DNA from: Annona cherimola
Lineage: Eukaryota; Streptophyta; Magnoliopsida; Magnoliales; Annonaceae
NCBI GenBank assembly: GCA_030490835.1
Contig: CM059977.1
Location: 25,091,335 to 25,155,334 of the forward strand
DNA length: 64,000 nt
Reading direction: 5' to 3'
Made by a program: the position numbers and the translations under genes. Below, piece after piece: positions 62,301 through 64,000 of this stretch (the first letter of the stretch is position 1; each line of letters opens with the position of its first letter). The notes beneath the pieces are model-generated. The model did no database searches. It had not been told where the DNA came from and worked only from the letters and a program-made list of their open reading frames with translations.

Positions 62301-62395
62301 AATCAAATAGACCAGCTTCAAAACGCTTGAAGCTCACTACCTCTGAGGTGGGAAGGCGTCAGACTAGAAGCATGGCTAGGGAATGCCAAACATGA
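48228..62395 (+). CDS. Ubiquitin-like (SUMO)-specific protease, ULP2/SPF type, C48 family
   Basis: Cysteine protease that removes SUMO from nuclear proteins; closest in type to the plant SPF1/SPF2 (ULP2-like) group. Model of 17 exons: 48228-48363, 48772-49082, 49171-49261, 49345-49436, 50047-50247, 50376-50442, 50733-50795, 52238-52346, 52537-52605, 53946-54077, 56141-56341, 56430-56485, 56579-56672, 57357-57447, 58754-58873, 59673-60062, 61319-62395; all phases agree, giving 1,099 residues. Catalytic domain about 395-620: His493 in NLHWSLIVV, Asp526 in LHMDSIKG, Gln575 and Cys581 in LPQQENSFDCG. The N-terminal third is acidic, with a conserved QWSVDDILHIEHQW block. The last exon encodes four imperfect 43-residue repeats and ends with a basic KRLKL...GRRQTR segment that may be a nuclear signal. 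Intron 12 is GC-AG; the exon 3 acceptor is CAGCAG. Exons 6-7 and the exact start are the weakest parts. Confidence 0.9.
50485..50580. repeat. 48-bp tandem duplication in protease intron 6
   Basis: Two abutting 48-base units (50485-50532 and 50533-50580) start 'ctatcttgtatattttttga' and differ at two positions. This is a recent local duplication about 40 bases after the exon 6 donor. Confidence 0.9.
51366..51655. repeat. R4 element in protease intron 7
   Basis: Starts near 'gtttggcaaacacaaaaac' and ends near 'ttttaccacttccc'. Its interior words ('attttaactttattatcttt', 'cctatcatgtcacatcatt') match other R4 copies. Non-coding. Confidence 0.45.
52855..52960 (+). repeat. SINE-like fragment in protease intron 9
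   Basis: An A-box-like 'tttagctgtca' (52870) and a B-box-like 'gggttcaaatctc' (52910-52922) are spaced as in tRNA-derived SINEs. The rest is diverged. Confidence 0.35.
53165..53550 (+). mobile_element. Two Au-like SINE fragments in protease intron 9
   Basis: 53165-53340 has 'gtgagtttgagctttggaat', 'agcctcttcaagaaaaagct' and 'tatgtcttcgtacttc', the pattern of the 3' half of plant Au-type SINEs. 53405-53550 repeats it in diverged form ('gcaagtttgagtctagg', 'aatagtcttttctgtgg', 'tatggtttcgtaaatc'). A T-run lies between them. Neither is complete. Confidence 0.5.
57738..57789. repeat. Perfect 26-bp tandem duplication in protease intron 14
   Basis: Two identical abutting 26-base units, each beginning 'tagtctatcctccactaccc' (57738-57763 and 57764-57789). 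Confidence 0.95.
61727..62236 (+). repeat. Four imperfect 43-residue coding repeats in the protease tail
   Basis: In-frame units at 61727-61855, 61856-61984, 61985-62107 and 62108-62236 (129, 129, 123 and 129 bases) encode residues 878-1047. Each unit starts E-D/H-x-x-E-x-(D/N)-A-V-S, has a central Gln/Asn/His-Pro part (QQNHPSPPHQD type) and ends E-N-N-x-x-(V/L). The third unit lacks some residues and has a small internal duplication (DLETEDLETKED). These are acidic, Ser/Pro-rich and probably disordered. Confidence 0.85.
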
Positions 62396-63464
62396 ATATC
62401 ACGTGGTCGAAATGCCTCTTCATTACGTCTGATAACAGTAGACAGGCTGCTAAGGGTTTTTCTTTTTTCTTTTTCTATCACTCAATGCCTGGCTTTTACC
62501 CTGTGGTAGTCTTGTGTAAAATATTCTGAAATATTCTTTGGATAGCTATATGCATTGCAGGTTAGTTTGAGAATCCAGTGGACTGGTTAGGTTGTACCCT
62601 AGTAGATTCCAAATCCAAGAGCACCTCTGTGTTTTGTACCCGAATCAGTTGTTTGGATAGTTTCCAGATTTTGAGAAGTGTGTTCTTGAAGTCAACAGTC
62701 GTATTTGTTCGACAGGATTTTGTTGCTTGGATTAATATGCTGTAGGGTTGATATTCTCAGTTTCTCACTTCTGAGCTGTGACTGATTTCCTTCACCTTGT
62801 TGTTCTTGAGGTTTTGAAACGAAATTTTTTTTAAAAATTATTTTTCCAGCTTTCAATGGATTCAAAGGAGCACTATATGCCTATATTTATTGAGTTATGA
62901 TAATAAACAATCGGTTGTTATTTAGCTAAATAACAATCTCATGTATTTTATATTATCTATTTTTCATCACTTCTATGTGGGCTTATGTGGGCTTGAGTGT
63001 GTTTTTATCATTTATCAAATTTTATTGTTTTTGGATTCTGTTATGTTTTCCCGCAAAATTTTAAAAAGAAAAAGTTTCATTTATCCTGCACTCACCCGCA
63101 CAAGGAAAATGCTAAACTTTTCATTCTTTAAAATTTAATAAAAAATATATATAAGAATCTGAAAATGAATAAATTTCGTAGATGATTTAAACACATATGG
63201 GCCCACGTAAAATCGAGGAGAAAACTTATGGTTTTGTCCGCTGCCATTGACGATGTGGCATTGGAGTGTCCACTATCAACAAGCAAATCCCTTGAGGATT
63301 TAAAAGTTGATAAATTTTGAAGGCCTAACTCATCTTAGCATTGATTGCAAGAATCTCGAAAGGATATCCATGCGCTGTTCATTCCGAGATCTTCATTAGA
63401 ATTAGAATACCCCTCATTTGGCTTTCTGTCAACATTGGAATGGCTGCTATATGTTCAGAAACAT
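62396..63464. other. 3' flank of the protease gene and intergenic DNA
   Basis: An AATAAA-type signal at about 62901 may serve the protease transcript, though nearer variants are possible. Open frames after 62900 are short and low-complexity. Nothing else is supported. Confidence 0.35.
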
Positions 63465-63785
63465 CATTTTTTAATATATTTTTTTGAAATTTTTTTATAA
63501 GACTATTAATCTAAGTGTATTTAACTTATATATATATATATATAAGTTTCACTATTTTCGGAGATGTATAAATATATATTTTTGACTTTTTAAAAATAGG
63601 GGTATTTTAGTTACTTAAAAATGGCTAAAGTACTATTGTTGTTAAAAAATCAAAAATATATATATACACATATCCAAAAATGTTAAAATTTGCCTTAGAT
63701 TAATAATTTTATAAAAAAAATTTCGAAAAAAATATATTAAAAAATAAGGTTTTGCACGCTGATGCATTGAAACATAGGGGTGTTA
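63465..63785. repeat. R2 hairpin repeat
   Basis: Left words 'attaatctaagtgtatttaa' and 'ggggtattttagttactt' and right words 'atccaaaaatgttaaaattt' and 'agattaataattttataa' match the family and pair as an inverted repeat. Includes an (AT)n stretch at about 63529-63544. Confidence 0.55.
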
Positions 63786-63899
63786 TTTCCTAAAGGTAAC
63801 TGTCACCATACTTGGCTGCAGTTATATATTTGATTTTAAAATTTTAATTGCCATTAAGCCGCTCACTACATATATACATCTTAACTATCTTTTCTCTAG

Positions 63900-63985
63900 A
63901 TGTGGATCTCGACAATTCAAATGAGGCTTCTGCTGCTCGTTTCTTGATTGCGTGTGCCCCTTACTTAGAAGGCCTGAGGATCTGT
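63900..63985 (+). CDS. Probable internal exon of an unidentified gene running off the window
   Basis: After a good acceptor (tctctag, ending 63899) an open frame reads VDLDNSNEASAARF and then LIACAPYLEGLRIC, followed by a donor-like GTAAGC at 63986. Base composition rises to coding-like levels compared with the R2 repeat just upstream. The 'cAPyLEgLrI' pattern is reminiscent of the FBD/LRR region of plant F-box proteins, but this is a weak resemblance over 28 residues. No other exon is visible in the window. Confidence 0.4.
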
Positions 63986-64000
63986 GTAAGCATTACTATC

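Noticed and set aside
1..64000. CRISPR arrays, bacterial operons, integrated virus genomes
   Set aside because: There are no regularly spaced identical repeats with unique spacers, no ribosome-binding-site gene clusters, and no viral protein blocks other than Copia retrotransposon remnants.

Overview
This is about 64 kb of AT-rich nuclear DNA from a flowering plant. The genes have many short exons, AT-rich introns with GT-AG borders, and close matches to plant families: an ER acyl-CoA dehydratase of the PASTICCINO2 type, a ULP2/SPF-type SUMO protease and a plant-type Rab GDI. The intergenic space is packed with foldback MITEs, tRNA-derived SINE-like pieces and old Copia sequence. I cannot fix the lineage from this window.

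Layout. 1-25 kb is almost gene-free. Its one clear gene is a small intronless gene for a single-pass membrane protein (4593-4979, +); the rest is several MITE families, including a 47-bp (AT)n run beside a 370-bp foldback element and a 662-bp hAT-type element with an 8-bp target duplication. 25.4-35.5 kb (+) holds a Rab GDP-dissociation inhibitor locus with thirteen recognisable exon blocks. It carries four 2-base deletions, one apparent 1-base loss and three acceptors reading GG instead of AG, so I call it a pseudogene. Its first intron contains a degenerate Copia retrotransposon with both LTRs. Just downstream lie a tRNA-like SINE piece and a solo LTR flanked by a perfect 5-bp duplication.

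39.2-42.6 kb (-) is an intact nine-exon PAS2/HACD gene (221 aa). 42.6-48 kb is intergenic with further MITEs. 48.2-62.4 kb (+) is a seventeen-exon SUMO protease gene (about 1,099 aa in my model) with a complete His-Asp-Gln-Cys catalytic set and four imperfect 43-residue repeats in its last exon. A probable exon of another gene begins at about 63.9 kb.

The genes show no operon-like or pathway link; they are ordinary independent plant loci. I found no CRISPR, rRNA or intact tRNA gene and no clearly new multi-gene system. The most unusual features are the mutation pattern of the Rab GDI relic, the repeat array in the protease tail, and the number of self-complementary repeat families. Exon borders were placed by hand from reading frame, splice signals and family conservation, without transcript data.
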